Positions 26,827 to 36,213 of a stretch of DNA of 49,487 nucleotides are shown here, piece by piece. How positions within the stretch are numbered: the stretch's first letter is position 1; each line of letters opens with the position of its first letter. A program made the translations under genes and the position numbers. The stretch is from positions 1-49,487 of the forward strand of contig JAAYHS010000029.1 of assembly GCA_012735315.1 (NCBI GenBank), written 5' to 3'. A model generated the notes under the pieces. It saw nothing but the letters and a program-made list of their open reading frames with translations, made no database searches and had not been told where the DNA came from. The stretch is from Bacillota bacterium (GTDB taxonomy: Bacteria; Bacillota; UBA4882; UBA8346).

Positions 26827-27090
26827 GTGGTGACCAAAACACTATATGTCGGTAATTTACCTTGGTCCGCCACCAAAGAAGACTTGGCCGCCTTTTTTGC
26901 GGATATTGCGGAGGTAAAAGCCAGTCGGGTGATTACCGACCCCGTTAGCGGTCGTTCAAAAGGTTTTGGCTTTATTGAAGTCGATGATCAGGAGGATATA
27001 GAACGGATTATTAACGCCGCCAACGGTAAAGAAATGGGTGGCAGAGAAATAATTGTAAATGAAGCTAAACCAAGACAGCCCAAAATGTGA
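26827..27090 (+). CDS. Single-RRM RNA-binding protein
   Basis: An 87-residue protein made of one RNA recognition motif: RNP2 is LYVGNL (residues 5-10) and RNP1 is KGFGFIEV (near 46-53), with a short basic tail (EAKPRQPKM). Such Rbp proteins occur in cyanobacteria and some anaerobes and bind single-stranded RNA; some are cold-induced. GTG start at 26827 with AGAGAGGTGA upstream. The gene stands alone between terminators, with a structured leader that suggests regulated expression. Confidence 0.94.
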   Translation: MVTKTLYVGNLPWSATKEDLAAFFADIAEVKASRVITDPVSGRSKGFGFIEVDDQEDIERIINAANGKEMGGREIIVNEAKPRQPKM

Positions 27091-27226
27091 CTCGATAGGA
27101 CCATACGGTCTTAAAAATTAGGTTAGCTTATCGATATACGCCGATTGCGGCATCTTAATCCGGCGCTACCGCGGCTTAATTATTGTTTAGCTTAAGCTTT
27201 GTCGGATAAAAAGGAGCGACTTTACA
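27091..27226. other. First part of the gene-free stretch 27091-27459
   Basis: No gene is supported. The segment contains short self-complementary pieces (AGCTTAAGCT near 27190, GC-rich GGCGCTACCGCGGC near 27164) but no clear terminator T-run. The terminator at 27227-27251 follows. From 27252 to 27459 only AT-rich sequence and the likely PilZ leader are seen. Confidence 0.4.
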
Positions 27227-27258
27227 AAAAGAGGCGATCATCGCCTCTTTTATTTATA
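27227..27258 (+). terminator. Rho-independent terminator downstream of the RRM gene
   Basis: Perfect 11-bp stem AAAAGAGGCGA (27227-27237) with TCGCCTCTTTT (27241-27251), TCA loop, then TTATTTAT-like tail. It is nearly symmetric and could act in both directions. Confidence 0.88.
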
Positions 27259-27459
27259 AGGCATGGAGGAGATAGGGACATTCGCGCCTATTTCCCGGCA
27301 ACAAAGCCTTTTTTACTTTCAAATAATTTAACTAGCTTTTAGTTTATCGGTAGCGAATGGAAGGATATTCATTAAAACTAGCGAATTAATTAAATATACT
27401 AAATTTACCATAAGCAATTGTCTACCGGTTCCAAACAAAGGTAGAAAGGGATGTGGGCA

Positions 27460-27825
27460 ATGATTGAAAAACGGAATTTTTCGCGGGTGGATTATCGGAA
27501 GGAAGCGGAAGTTTATGTCAACGGCGCCAAATATCAAGCCGAGATTGAGAATCTGAGCTTGAAGGGCGCTTTTCTCAAAATCGCGCATCAACTCCAAATT
27601 GATGATCAATTGGAACTGGTTATTAATCTGGTATCGGACGCCAATGATTTTAAGATCGAACTCAAGGGCAAAGTGGTTCGTTTGACGCCCGAAGGGGTGG
27701 GAGTCGTTTTCGAACGGATGGATCTCGATTCTTTTACCCATCTCCGGAATATAATAGCTTATAATTTTGGAGATGATGATGCGGTAATGGAAGAATTTTA
27801 TAATTATTATCGCAATACCAATTGA
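27460..27825 (+). CDS. PilZ-domain protein, probable c-di-GMP receptor
   Basis: A 121-residue single PilZ domain. KRNFSRVDYR near the N-terminus matches the RxxxR c-di-GMP-binding motif, and NLSLKGAFL matches the (D/N)xSxxG motif; GVGVVFERM is the closing strand. The acidic tail (GDDDAVMEEFYNYY) is not part of the domain. The ATG at 27460 has AAAGGG 9 nt upstream; the in-frame ATG at 27451 touches that site. Together with the diguanylate cyclase at 21282 it suggests local c-di-GMP signalling. Confidence 0.85.
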   Translation: MIEKRNFSRVDYRKEAEVYVNGAKYQAEIENLSLKGAFLKIAHQLQIDDQLELVINLVSDANDFKIELKGKVVRLTPEGVGVVFERMDLDSFTHLRNIIAYNFGDDDAVMEEFYNYYRNTN

Positions 27826-27846
27826 CTACACTTGAAAGGTTCTTTG

Positions 27847-28425
27847 ATGACCCGCGCCGAAATCATTGAAATCTTAACCGGAACCCTCTCCGAACCCCGT
27901 TTCCAACATTGTTTGAGAGTAGAAACCATAGCTCACGAACTCGCTCCCCATTTTCAAGCGCCTTCGGAATTGGTATCTGCAGCCGCCTTGCTTCATGATT
28001 TATGCCGGGAATATGACCGGGATCAACTCTTGCAACTGGCGGCTAATTTTGGTATAGTAGTAGACGATATTGAGAAAGCCGAGCCTTTATTGCTCCATGG
28101 TTCGGTGGCGGCGGCGATCGCCGAAACAGAACTGGGGATCAATCATCCTTGGATATTGGAAGCGATTACCCACCATATTACCGGGGCGCCGGGGATTTCT
28201 CCCCTGGCTAGTTTGATTTTTGTGGCCGATTTTATCGAACCGGGGCGGACTTTTGAAGAAGCGCGGCTCATCCGGGAACGCGCCTTATTCCTCACCCCCG
28301 ATTGTTTACTTTTAAAAGTATATAACCGGACGATTAAATATGCGGTTAATCAGGGATACTTGGTTCATCCGAACAGTATCGCCGGAAGAAATGAATTGAT
28401 TATGAAAGGTGTCAACGACTGTTAA
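27847..28425 (+). CDS. yqeK: HD-domain bis(5'-nucleosyl)-tetraphosphatase YqeK
   Basis: A 192-residue HD-domain hydrolase. Metal ligands: FQHCLRVE (His), LLHDLCREY (the HD pair), LLLHGSVAA, ITHHITG and FVADFIEPGR. YqeK proteins hydrolyse diadenosine tetraphosphate symmetrically. The ATG at 27847 has AAAGG 7 nt upstream. The stop shares one base with the start of rsfS (TAATG), so the two are coupled; they are a conserved pair in Bacillota. Confidence 0.94.
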   Translation: MTRAEIIEILTGTLSEPRFQHCLRVETIAHELAPHFQAPSELVSAAALLHDLCREYDRDQLLQLAANFGIVVDDIEKAEPLLLHGSVAAAIAETELGINHPWILEAITHHITGAPGISPLASLIFVADFIEPGRTFEEARLIRERALFLTPDCLLLKVYNRTIKYAVNQGYLVHPNSIAGRNELIMKGVNDC

Positions 28426-28775
28426 TGGAGCTTTTATTGGAAATCGTCTTAAATGCCGCGATTGACAAAAAAGCAGTCAATCCGGTAGTGTTGGATATGC
28501 GTAATTTATTAGGGGTTGCCGATTATTTTTTGATTTGTTCCGGTAAAAATCAAATTCAAGTTCGCGCGATTGCCGATCAGATCCTCGAAAAAGTCGCCGA
28601 ATCCGGTTTTCCCCTTCCCCAAAAGGAAGGATACCGGGATGGGATTTGGATATTGTTGGATTTCGGCTTTTTGGTAGTTCATATCCTGCAAGAACGCGAG
28701 CGGGAGTTTTATGCCCTGGAGCAACTCTGGCATGACGCGAAGGTAGTGGAGATTCCCTCGTTAATAACCGGCTAA
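28425..28775 (+). CDS. rsfS: Ribosomal silencing factor RsfS
   Basis: A 116-residue Iojap/RsfS protein. Signature: VVLDMRNLLGVADYFLICSGKN and the WILLDFGFLVVHIL and REFYALEQLW segments. It binds L14 on the 50S subunit and blocks subunit joining in starvation. The start overlaps the yqeK stop by one base, and leuS follows closely. Confidence 0.96.
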   Translation: MELLLEIVLNAAIDKKAVNPVVLDMRNLLGVADYFLICSGKNQIQVRAIADQILEKVAESGFPLPQKEGYRDGIWILLDFGFLVVHILQEREREFYALEQLWHDAKVVEIPSLITG

Positions 28776-28812
28776 TATGCCTTACGGGTTTCAACTGTTA
28801 GGAGGAAACATG

Positions 28813-31266
28813 ATGAGCAAGGTGAAAAAATATCATCCCCAAGAGATCGAGCCGCGTTGGCAACAAAAGTGGGAAGCCGACGGTTTGTACCGTTCGGTAA
28901 TCAACAAAGACAAACCCAAATATTACGCTTTAACCATGCTCCCTTATCCCAGCGGAGACCTTCATATCGGACATTGGTACGCGATCACTCCTTCGGACGC
29001 CCACGCCCGTTATAAACGGATGAACGGTTATAATGTTTTGTTTCCGATGGGTTTCGACGCTTTTGGACTCCCCGCTGAAAATGCCGCGATCAAAAGAGGA
29101 ATCCATCCCTTCAAGTGGACCTTGAGCAATATTGAAAAAATGCGCGCGCAATTAAAAACGATGGGCGCTATTTTTGATTGGGAACGGGAGATAATCTCAT
29201 GTTTACCCGATTACTATAAATGGACCCAATGGTTTTTCCTTAAGTTTTATGAAAAAGGAATCGCTTACAAAAAATTCGCGCCGGTGGACTTTTGCCCTCA
29301 ATGCAACACGACTTTAGCCAGGGAACAGGTTTGGGGCGAAGATCGCCATTGTGAGCGTTGTGGAACTCCGGTGGTAAAAAAAGAACTTAGTCAATGGTTT
29401 TTTAAGATCACCGATTACGCCGAAGAACTGTTGGACTTCTCCGGAATCGATTGGCCGGAGCGGGTCATAACCATGCAACAAAACTGGATCGGCCGCAGTG
29501 AAGGAGCCGAAGTGGTCTTCCATACCGATGCCGGTCATGAAATCAAAATCTTCACCACCAGACCGGATACCTTATGGGGCGTCACTTTCATGGTGCTGGC
29601 TCCCGAACATCCTTTGGTTCAAGAGCTGACCACTCCCGAAAACCGGAAGGCGGTCGAAGAGTATGTGGTTCAAGCGGGCCGACAAACCGAAATCCAACGG
29701 TTAGCGGCAGACAAAGAAAAAACCGGGGTCTTTACCGGCTCCTATGCCGTGAATCCGGTAAATGGGGAACGGGTTCCGATTTGGATTGCCGACTATGTGA
29801 TGATGGGCTATGGAACCGGCGCGATTATGGCGGTTCCGGCTCATGACGAACGGGATTTTGAATTTGCGGTTAAATATCGGTTGCCGATTAAAGTGGTGAT
29901 CGCTCCTTCCGAAAAGGATGCGGATCAAGAATTGACCGCGGCCTATACCGAAGTTGACGACGGAATAATGGTCAATTCCGGACCGTTCAGCGGCATCGGC
30001 GCCAAAGAAGGCAAAGCCAAAGTCACCCAATGGCTCGAAGAGAAAGGAATCGGCGCCAAAGCCGTCAATTACCGGCTTAGGGATTGGTTGATCAGCAGGC
30101 AACGTTACTGGGGAGCCCCGATTCCGATCATTTATTGTGAAAAATGCGGTACGGTTCCGGTTCCTTATCAAGACTTGCCGGTGTTACTTCCGGAGGACGC
30201 CGAATTTCTGCCCACCGGCGAATCTCCGCTTAAGCGCCATCAAGGATTTCTCCATACCACCTGTCCTCAATGCGGAGGCCCGGCGGAACGCGAAACCGAC
30301 ACCATGGATACATTCATGTGTTCTTCCTGGTACCAATATGGTTATTTAAGCCCATACTATAAAGGAGAAACGCCCTTCGACAAGCGGGAGGCGGATTATT
30401 GGCTTCCGGTTGATCTTTATACCGGCGGGATCGAACATGCTTGCATGCATTTGATCTATACCCGGTTTTTCACCAAAGCCATGCGCGACTTGGGGTTGGT
30501 CGATTTCGGGGAACCGATGCTCAAGCTCAGAAATCAGGGGATTATTCTCGGCGAGGACAGTGAAAAGATGAGCAAGTCCCGCGGCAACGTAGTCGCCCCC
30601 GATGATCTGGTCAACCGTTACGGAGCGGATGCGGTCAGGGCCTATTTAATGTTCGGTTGGCGTTGGGAACAAGGAGGCCCTTGGGATAATCGCGGGATCG
30701 AGGGGATGTACCGTTTCCTAAACCGTTTATGGGAATTAACTTTGGAACCGGTTGCGTCGCCTGATTTAAATCCTGAAGCTGAGAAGCTTGTCCGGCGTAA
30801 AACTCACCAAACCATCGCCAAAGCTTCAAAGGAAATCGAAGACTTTTCATTCAACACCTATCTTGCGGCTTTAATGGAACTCTCAAATGTCATGGCAAAA
30901 TATAAAGAAAATGTTTATACTACCGAAGCTTGGGAGGAAGCGGTCAAGACCATTCTGTTGTTGATTGCGCCCGCTTGTCCTCATTTTGCCGAGGAATTAT
31001 GGACTGCGCTCGGTTACGGCTATTCAATTCATAATCAGCCGTGGCCCGTTTATGATCCGGCGCTTGCCGCCGAAGAAAGTATTGAGATAGTGATTCAAGT
31101 GAACGGCAAAATCAGAGACAAAGCGGTGGTCCCGGTAGGAAGCCAAGTTAAGGAGTTGGAAGAATTGGCGCTGAGTACTCCGGGGGTTCAACCATATTTG
31201 ACCGGTAAATCCGTTCGCAAAGTGGTCGTGGTGCCGGACCGTTTGGTAAATATCGTTGTCGGCTGA
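28813..31266 (+). CDS. leuS: Leucyl-tRNA synthetase
   Basis: About 817 residues, class Ia synthetase. HIGH motif in [11 protein letters not shown], Zn-finger CPQC...CERC, the CP1 editing domain ([15 protein letters not shown] with the conserved Thr-rich segment) and KMSKS in [12 protein letters not shown]. The C-terminal anticodon-binding domain and the ubiquitin-like end ([10 protein letters not shown]) are present. AGGAGG at 28800-28805 lies 4 nt before the ATG at 28810 and 7 nt before the ATG at 28813; the second is chosen. It charges tRNA-Leu. The stop overlaps the next gene (TGATG). Confidence 0.97.
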   Translation: MSKVKKYHPQEIEPRWQQKWEADGLYRSVINKDKPKYYALTMLPYPSGDLHIGHWYAITPSDAHARYKRMNGYNVLFPMGFDAFGLPAENAAIKRGIHPFKWTLSNIEKMRAQLKTMGAIFDWEREIISCLPDYYKWTQWFFLKFYEKGIAYKKFAPVDFCPQCNTTLAREQVWGEDRHCERCGTPVVKKELSQWFFKITDYAEELLDFSGIDWPERVITMQQNWIGRSEGAEVVFHTDAGHEIKIFTTRPDTLWGVTFMVLAPEHPLVQELTTPENRKAVEEYVVQAGRQTEIQRLAADKEKTGVFTGSYAVNPVNGERVPIWIADYVMMGYGTGAIMAVPAHDERDFEFAVKYRLPIKVVIAPSEKDADQELTAAYTEVDDGIMVNSGPFSGIGAKEGKAKVTQWLEEKGIGAKAVNYRLRDWLISRQRYWGAPIPIIYCEKCGTVPVPYQDLPVLLPEDAEFLPTGESPLKRHQGFLHTTCPQCGGPAERETDTMDTFMCSSWYQYGYLSPYYKGETPFDKREADYWLPVDLYTGGIEHACMHLIYTRFFTKAMRDLGLVDFGEPMLKLRNQGIILGEDSEKMSKSRGNVVAPDDLVNRYGADAVRAYLMFGWRWEQGGPWDNRGIEGMYRFLNRLWELTLEPVASPDLNPEAEKLVRRKTHQTIAKASKEIEDFSFNTYLAALMELSNVMAKYKENVYTTEAWEEAVKTILLLIAPACPHFAEELWTALGYGYSIHNQPWPVYDPALAAEESIEIVIQVNGKIRDKAVVPVGSQVKELEELALSTPGVQPYLTGKSVRKVVVVPDRLVNIVVG

Positions 31267-31838
31267 TGGATGTTTTCAAGATCCCGATTCAAATTCTCTT
31301 TGAAGAACGGAGAACGGTAACCGCTTGCTATGACGGGAAAATTTGTCTGATCAAGATGCCGGTTTCGCTATCCCGGCAAGCCAAGCGGAGCTTGGCCTAT
31401 ATCGACCGGGTCTATTGGAATATCCTCGCCAAAATGTTCGAAGCGGACTTGAAAGCGAGAACCGATCAACTGAATCGCGCCTTTTTCAATTTTGAATATC
31501 GCTCGGTCCGTTACCATCGTCAATTTCGCCGCTGGGGATCCTGTTCTTCGCTCAAGAATATTAATTTATCCCATCGCTTAATCGGCGCTCCGCAATCATT
31601 GGTTGATTACGTCATTATTCATGAATTGGCGCATTTGAAATATTTAAACCACAGCCGTGATTTTTGGTCTTTAGTCCGGCAAACCGGCATCGACGTCCGG
31701 TCACTCCGGAAAACGATCCGCCGGTATGGGTGCGCTTGGGAATCCAATCATCAACAATGGTTAAACCGGATCACAGAACTTTTAGAAAATCCGAATCAGA
31801 CCATCGAGAATGCGGATCTAAGAATCCCAAAAAAGTAA
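31266..31838 (+). CDS. YgjP-like zinc metallopeptidase (DUF45/M48-like)
   Basis: A 190-residue protein. [19 protein letters not shown] and [21 protein letters not shown] are the hallmark of YgjP/SprT-like proteins; HELAH plus the later NHS His form the zinc site. The function of the family is not settled; a peptidase role is inferred from HExxH. Its ATG overlaps the leuS stop, so it is cotranscribed. A terminator follows its stop. Confidence 0.88.
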   Translation: MDVFKIPIQILFEERRTVTACYDGKICLIKMPVSLSRQAKRSLAYIDRVYWNILAKMFEADLKARTDQLNRAFFNFEYRSVRYHRQFRRWGSCSSLKNINLSHRLIGAPQSLVDYVIIHELAHLKYLNHSRDFWSLVRQTGIDVRSLRKTIRRYGCAWESNHQQWLNRITELLENPNQTIENADLRIPKK

Positions 31839-31863
31839 GCCCGGGGAAACGCCGGGCTTTTTT
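31837..31863 (+). terminator. Rho-independent terminator after the YgjP-like gene
   Basis: Stem AAGCCCGG (31837-31844) and CCGGGCTT (31852-31859), then a T6 run. It overlaps the stop codon. Confidence 0.92.
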
Positions 31864-31927
31864 GTTTGAATAAAACCCCAGTTACAAGGGGAATTTATTT
31901 TCCAGAAGCCATTTCTCTGGGGTGAAT

Positions 31928-33241
31928 ATGTTGAATAATTTAAAAAAGACTTTATTAGGGATTATCGGAGTAATTTGCTGCTATCTGTCGGTCTCAAGCA
32001 TATTGCAGTTGACGACTTTACCCGAGATTCTAAGAATCTCCCCGGGTCAAGAATTTAAACTCAAGGTTCGCTATCCGTTGAGTTTTTACCAGGATCCCGA
32101 AGACGGGGGAGAAAACCAACTTAAGGCCCAGGCTTCGCAAATTTTAACCGATCGTTCGCTCTTAAATTGTAAGGACCGTAATCGTTTCGATTTTCAATTA
32201 CGACTCTTCGGAGCGATTCCCTTAAAAAAGGTGCGGGTTGAGGTTGCCGAACCCCCACAGGTAATTCCCGGAGGCCAGGCAATCGGGGTTTTATTTTCAA
32301 CCACCGGAGTTGTAGTGGTGGGCTATATTCCTTTAAAAGGGGTTGATCAAAAAAAAGCCTTTCCCGCTCAAGACGCGGGCTTAAAAATTGGAGATATAAT
32401 TTTAAAAATAAACGATCTCCCGATTAATCGCGTGAATGATGTCGAACGGATCATTAAAAATTATGCGCCGGAACAAAAAAGCTTACGGTTGACGATTAAC
32501 CGCAATGGAAAAATAATCCAGACTTATATTCAACCGGTGCTCGGTTACGGACCGGACGAAGATTCCGAACCCCAATACCGTTTGGGGATTTATATTGAAG
32601 ATCCCGCCGCCGGAGTGGGAACCTTGACTTTCATCGAACCAAACTCCCATCAATTTGCGGCATTGGGACATCGAATCACCCATTTTGCCGGAAAACAAAA
32701 TATTCCGTTTCAAAAGGGAGAAATCGTACTGGCGGATATTAGCGGGGTCAGGACAGGAAAACCGGGAGACCCGGGCGAAAAAATCGGCATCTTCAGCGCC
32801 GATCAAAAAGCAATCGGAACCATTGAAAAAAACTGCCGCTTTGGAATCTACGGAACCTTATCGAGCCGGTTTCCGGTCGGCTCCAAGCCGGTTCCAATCG
32901 CCTACAGTTCGCAAATCCGACTCGGACCGGCTGAAATCTATACGGTAATTAAGGGTCGGCAAATCCGGAAATTCCGGGTTGAAATCATCAAAATTTTTCG
33001 GCAAAATTTGCCCCGCGACAAAGGGATCGTTCTGAAGGTGGTCGATCCCCTTCTCTTAAAAGAAACCGGCGGAATAATCCAAGGGATGAGCGGCAGTCCG
33101 ATAATTCAGAATCGGAAGTTGGTGGGAGCGGTTACCCATGTGTTTGTAAATGATCCGACCAAGGGCTACGGCGTCCTGGCCGAATGGATGATCAACGAAA
33201 TTAATTGGAATAAAATTACAAAAACTAAGAAAGCATCCTAA
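31928..33241 (+). CDS. spoIVB: SpoIVB peptidase
   Basis: About 437 residues. An N-terminal membrane segment (LGIIGVICCYLSVSSIL), a PDZ domain (PAQDAGLKIGDIILKINDLPI) and the S55 serine protease domain with AALGHRI (His), VVDPLLL (Asp near 373) and GMSGSP (Ser near 388); the 15-residue Asp-Ser spacing equals that of Bacillus SpoIVB. In Bacillus it is secreted from the forespore and triggers pro-sigma-K processing by cutting SpoIVFA. The ATG at 31928 has TGGGGTGA upstream. A weak hairpin (33230-33252) overlaps the stop; spo0A follows, the standard Bacillota order. Confidence 0.95.
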   Translation: MLNNLKKTLLGIIGVICCYLSVSSILQLTTLPEILRISPGQEFKLKVRYPLSFYQDPEDGGENQLKAQASQILTDRSLLNCKDRNRFDFQLRLFGAIPLKKVRVEVAEPPQVIPGGQAIGVLFSTTGVVVVGYIPLKGVDQKKAFPAQDAGLKIGDIILKINDLPINRVNDVERIIKNYAPEQKSLRLTINRNGKIIQTYIQPVLGYGPDEDSEPQYRLGIYIEDPAAGVGTLTFIEPNSHQFAALGHRITHFAGKQNIPFQKGEIVLADISGVRTGKPGDPGEKIGIFSADQKAIGTIEKNCRFGIYGTLSSRFPVGSKPVPIAYSSQIRLGPAEIYTVIKGRQIRKFRVEIIKIFRQNLPRDKGIVLKVVDPLLLKETGGIIQGMSGSPIIQNRKLVGAVTHVFVNDPTKGYGVLAEWMINEINWNKITKTKKAS

Positions 33242-33291
33242 CGGGTGCTTTATTTGTAGGTTCCATTCAGGTTAAAAGTTTTTAATTCACA

Positions 33292-33318
33292 AGGAATTTA
33301 TCTACAACATCTCGAAAA
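33292..33318 (+). promoter_or_regulatory. Candidate sigma-H-type promoter for spo0A
   Basis: AGGAATT (33292-33298) and GAAAA (33314-33318) are spaced as in sigma-H promoters (AGGAWWW, about 12 bp, RnnGAAT), although the R position is C. A TATAAT at 33326-33331 is also present but lies so near the start that its transcript would lack most of the leader. In Bacillus spo0A has a sigma-H promoter. Confidence 0.4.
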
Positions 33319-33348
33319 TAAATGGTATAATCTTGGAGGTGTCAAGTT

Positions 33349-34134
33349 TTGGATTCAATCAGACTCGGGATTGCCGACGACAATCTGGAGTTTTGCATGC
33401 TTTTAAAAGATTATTTCAGCGCTCAGCCGGAGTTTAAGGTGGTGTTAACCGCGGCTAACGGCAACGAATTAATTGCGGCTCTGCGCGATCAAGAACCGGA
33501 TGTGCTTTTATTGGATTTGATCATGCCCGAGCTTGACGGTTTGGGTGTCTTAAAATGGTTAAAAGAACAACAACTCCCCAAAAAACCCAGGGTAATTATT
33601 TTTTCGGCTTTCGCCAAGGAAGAGATCACCCAAAAGGCTGTTGAATTAGGCGTTGATTATTATATTTTGAAACCTTTTGATTTTAAAATCTTAAAACAGC
33701 GGATTATCGATATCGCCGCCGGTCCCAGCGGTGAATTGATCGTTAAACCCAAGCTGATAACCAATCCTCGTTATAATAATCTCGAAAAAGAAGTAGCCGA
33801 CATCATAAAAACTCTTAATATCCCGACTCATTATAAAGGGTTTTCCTATTTGCAGGCGGCCATTATAATGACCGTCCAAGAACCGGGATTGATTAACGAA
33901 GTGACCACCAAACTTTATCCGATCATCGCTCGCCATTTCAATACCAATGAGCAACGGGTCGAACGGGCGATGAGATTTGCGATTGAGACGGCTTGGAATA
34001 AAGGCGATATTCAAATTTTAGACGACTTATTCGGATATTGCGTGGACGATCAAAAAGGGAAACCGACTAATGCTTCTTTTATCGCCAAAATCGCCGATCG
34101 AATCCGTCTGGAGTATAAAAACCGAGCTGTTTAG
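33349..34134 (+). CDS. spo0A: Sporulation master regulator Spo0A
   Basis: A 261-residue response regulator. The receiver domain has the acidic pair (IADDN), phospho-acceptor Asp56 in LLLDLIMPELDG, and the conserved Ser/Thr-like and Lys sites (FSAFA, LKPFD). The Spo0A C-terminal DNA-binding domain follows (HYKGFSYLQAAI, and the recognition region TNEQRVERAMRFAIETAW). Phosphorylated Spo0A commits the cell to sporulation by binding 0A boxes. TTG start at 33349 with GGAGGTG 7 nt upstream. It follows spoIVB and precedes steA by 13 bp. Confidence 0.98.
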   Translation: MDSIRLGIADDNLEFCMLLKDYFSAQPEFKVVLTAANGNELIAALRDQEPDVLLLDLIMPELDGLGVLKWLKEQQLPKKPRVIIFSAFAKEEITQKAVELGVDYYILKPFDFKILKQRIIDIAAGPSGELIVKPKLITNPRYNNLEKEVADIIKTLNIPTHYKGFSYLQAAIIMTVQEPGLINEVTTKLYPIIARHFNTNEQRVERAMRFAIETAWNKGDIQILDDLFGYCVDDQKGKPTNASFIAKIADRIRLEYKNRAV

Positions 34135-34147
34135 CGAGGAGAGTAAA

Positions 34148-35269
34148 TTGGAGTTCAAAGCCAAAGCCCGCGTTGATTCCCGAACTAAAAACTTGGTTAA
34201 ACGGATTAAACCGGGTGAAATAGCTGTAATCGATCATGCCGATTTGGATCAAGTCGCGGCGGACTCTTTGGCCAAAGCCAAAGTCAAATTGGTCATTAAC
34301 GTTAGTCCGTCGATTACCGGTAAATATCCTAATCCCGGCCCGTCACGATTGCTTGGGGAAGGGATTAATATTTTGGATAACGTAGGCCCCGGTTTTTTGG
34401 AGAAAGTCCATGAGGGGGATTTTTTAGAGGTTAAAGGCAATAAAATCTATAAAGGTCAAGAATTGGTCGGCGAAGGCAAATATTTGGATTTAAAATCCGT
34501 TAACCGCCGTTTAAAGGAGATCCGCCGCAATTTAGGTTCGGAATTGGATAAGTTTTTACATAACACACTAGAATATGCAATGAAGGAAAAAGAACTGATT
34601 TTAGGTTCTTTGGACCTGCCGCCGGTTCGAACGAAATTCGAAGGCAGACCGGTGGTGATCGTAGTGCGGGGGCTGAATTATCGGGAAGATCTGTCGACCA
34701 TCAAGCCTTATATCGATGATGTTCATCCGGTTTTGGTAGGTGTTGACGGCGGCGCCGACGCTTTGTTGGAATTCGGATACCGTCCCGACTTGATTATCGG
34801 CGATATGGACAGTGTATCCGATCAAACCCTGCGCTGCGGGGCCGAGTTAATCGTGCACGCCTATCCCGACGGAAGAGCCCCCGGGTTGGAACGGATCAAT
34901 CAACTTAATTTGAAAGCCGGGATTTTTCCCGCCCCAGGGACCAGTGAAGACATTGCTTTATTATTGGCGTATGAAAAAGGGGCCGATTTAATCGTCGCCG
35001 TCGGCACTCATTCCAATATGATCGATTTTCTCGAAAAAGGGCGCAATGGAATGGGCAGCACTTTTCTGGTTAGACTGAAAGTCGGTTCGATCTTGGTTGA
35101 CGCCCGCGGCGTCAGCCGGATATATCAAAGGCGGATCAAACTTCGTTATCTGATTCAAATAGCAATGGCGGGGATTCTGGCGATTGGGGTAGTGTTTTAT
35201 CAAACCCGGTGGCCGAGGGATTTTATCCGGGCTTTTTGGCTTCAAATTAAAATTTTATTGGGTTTATAA
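34148..35269 (+). CDS. steA: SteA-like cytokinetic-ring membrane protein
   Basis: About 373 residues. A central region similar to thiamine pyrophosphokinase-like folds (LVGVDGGADALLEFGYRPDLIIGDMDSVSD) and an unusual N-terminal part (AVIDHADLDQVAADSLAKAKVKLVIN), ending in one C-terminal membrane span (LIQIAMAGILAIGVVFY). This is the arrangement of SteA, known in Corynebacterium as a septum protein acting with SteB in cell separation. TTG at 34148 with GAGGAG 6 nt upstream. The next gene is the SteB/MctB relative. Role in a spore former is not established; septum function is inferred. Confidence 0.85.
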   Translation: MEFKAKARVDSRTKNLVKRIKPGEIAVIDHADLDQVAADSLAKAKVKLVINVSPSITGKYPNPGPSRLLGEGINILDNVGPGFLEKVHEGDFLEVKGNKIYKGQELVGEGKYLDLKSVNRRLKEIRRNLGSELDKFLHNTLEYAMKEKELILGSLDLPPVRTKFEGRPVVIVVRGLNYREDLSTIKPYIDDVHPVLVGVDGGADALLEFGYRPDLIIGDMDSVSDQTLRCGAELIVHAYPDGRAPGLERINQLNLKAGIFPAPGTSEDIALLLAYEKGADLIVAVGTHSNMIDFLEKGRNGMGSTFLVRLKVGSILVDARGVSRIYQRRIKLRYLIQIAMAGILAIGVVFYQTRWPRDFIRAFWLQIKILLGL

Positions 35270-35299
35270 TAATCGGCGCAGGTTTTAGCGGAGGCTTCG

Positions 35300-36193
35300 A
35301 TGATTATAGATTTACGTTATCATGTGGTTTCGATAGTTTCGGTTTTTTTGGCTTTGGGATTGGGTATCGTCATTGGAGCCAGTTTGGGGCATTCCGCCAA
35401 TTCCCAATTGGAAAAGCAGTTGGAGAGGCTTGAACTCACTTACGAAAATATCCGTCAGGATCAAAAAATGCTGCAGGCTTCTTTGGAAGCCAAAAACAAT
35501 GAAATCGAAGTCGCTAATCAATTTCAAAAAGCGATCATCCCCAGTTTAATCGTTAACCGGCTTCTGGGCAAAAGGATCGCGATCATTCGCACTAACAGCG
35601 ACGTTGATTTTAAATACGCCAAAAAACTGGTTGATTTATTGCGTCAGGCAGGCGCGGAAGTGACTTCGGTAACCTCGATCACTAAAGTACTCGACTTCTC
35701 TGATCCTCAGTTTCGCACCGAACTGCTGGATGCCTTCGATTTGCCCGCAACCGACGACAAAACGTTGTTAGCCTCTATTTATAATAAAATAATTCAAATA
35801 ATTATAAGCGGTGAAGGAGCTTCGCAATTATTTTATCTCCACAATCGCGACTTAATCCAATTGTGGGGCGATTACAACCGGGGAGCGGTGGACACCTTGG
35901 TATTTTTCGGAGGCGGGATGACTCCCGAAAATAATCACCAACGGGAAATCGACCTGCCGTTATTGGATGCGGTTCGTAAAACCGGAACCACTGTGGTCGG
36001 AGTGGAGCCGAGTTTTGTAACCGAGTCTTACATGCGCGCTTATCAATCTAAATGTTTGGGAACAGTCGACAATATCGATACTTCCCCGGGAGAGGCGACC
36101 CTGGTATATCTTTTGGCTTCAGGAAAGAAGGGGTTCTATGGAATCAAAGATACCGCCCGGGCCTTAATCCCCGAATTCAAACTAAACTTTTGA
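35300..36193 (+). CDS. SteB/MctB-family membrane protein (copper transporter-like)
   Basis: A 297-residue protein. MIIDLRYHVVSIVSVFLALGLGIVIGASLG is the characteristic N-terminal membrane anchor of the MctB (Rv1698)/SteB family; a coiled coil follows (about 35-75, QLEKQLERLELTYENI), then an extracytoplasmic alpha/beta domain. Family members are annotated as copper-transport proteins in mycobacteria and as SteB, partner of SteA, in Corynebacterium. Adjacency to steA favours the SteB reading. GCGGAGG precedes the ATG. Confidence 0.85.
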   Translation: MIIDLRYHVVSIVSVFLALGLGIVIGASLGHSANSQLEKQLERLELTYENIRQDQKMLQASLEAKNNEIEVANQFQKAIIPSLIVNRLLGKRIAIIRTNSDVDFKYAKKLVDLLRQAGAEVTSVTSITKVLDFSDPQFRTELLDAFDLPATDDKTLLASIYNKIIQIIISGEGASQLFYLHNRDLIQLWGDYNRGAVDTLVFFGGGMTPENNHQREIDLPLLDAVRKTGTTVVGVEPSFVTESYMRAYQSKCLGTVDNIDTSPGEATLVYLLASGKKGFYGIKDTARALIPEFKLNF

Positions 36194-36213
36194 TTCCGGA
36201 GGAGGGATTTCGG

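Noticed and set aside
34070-34147. Extended steA start inside spo0A
   Set aside because: The frame is open but overlaps the spo0A end by 65 bp without a ribosome binding site, whereas the TTG at 34148 has GAGGAG at good spacing.
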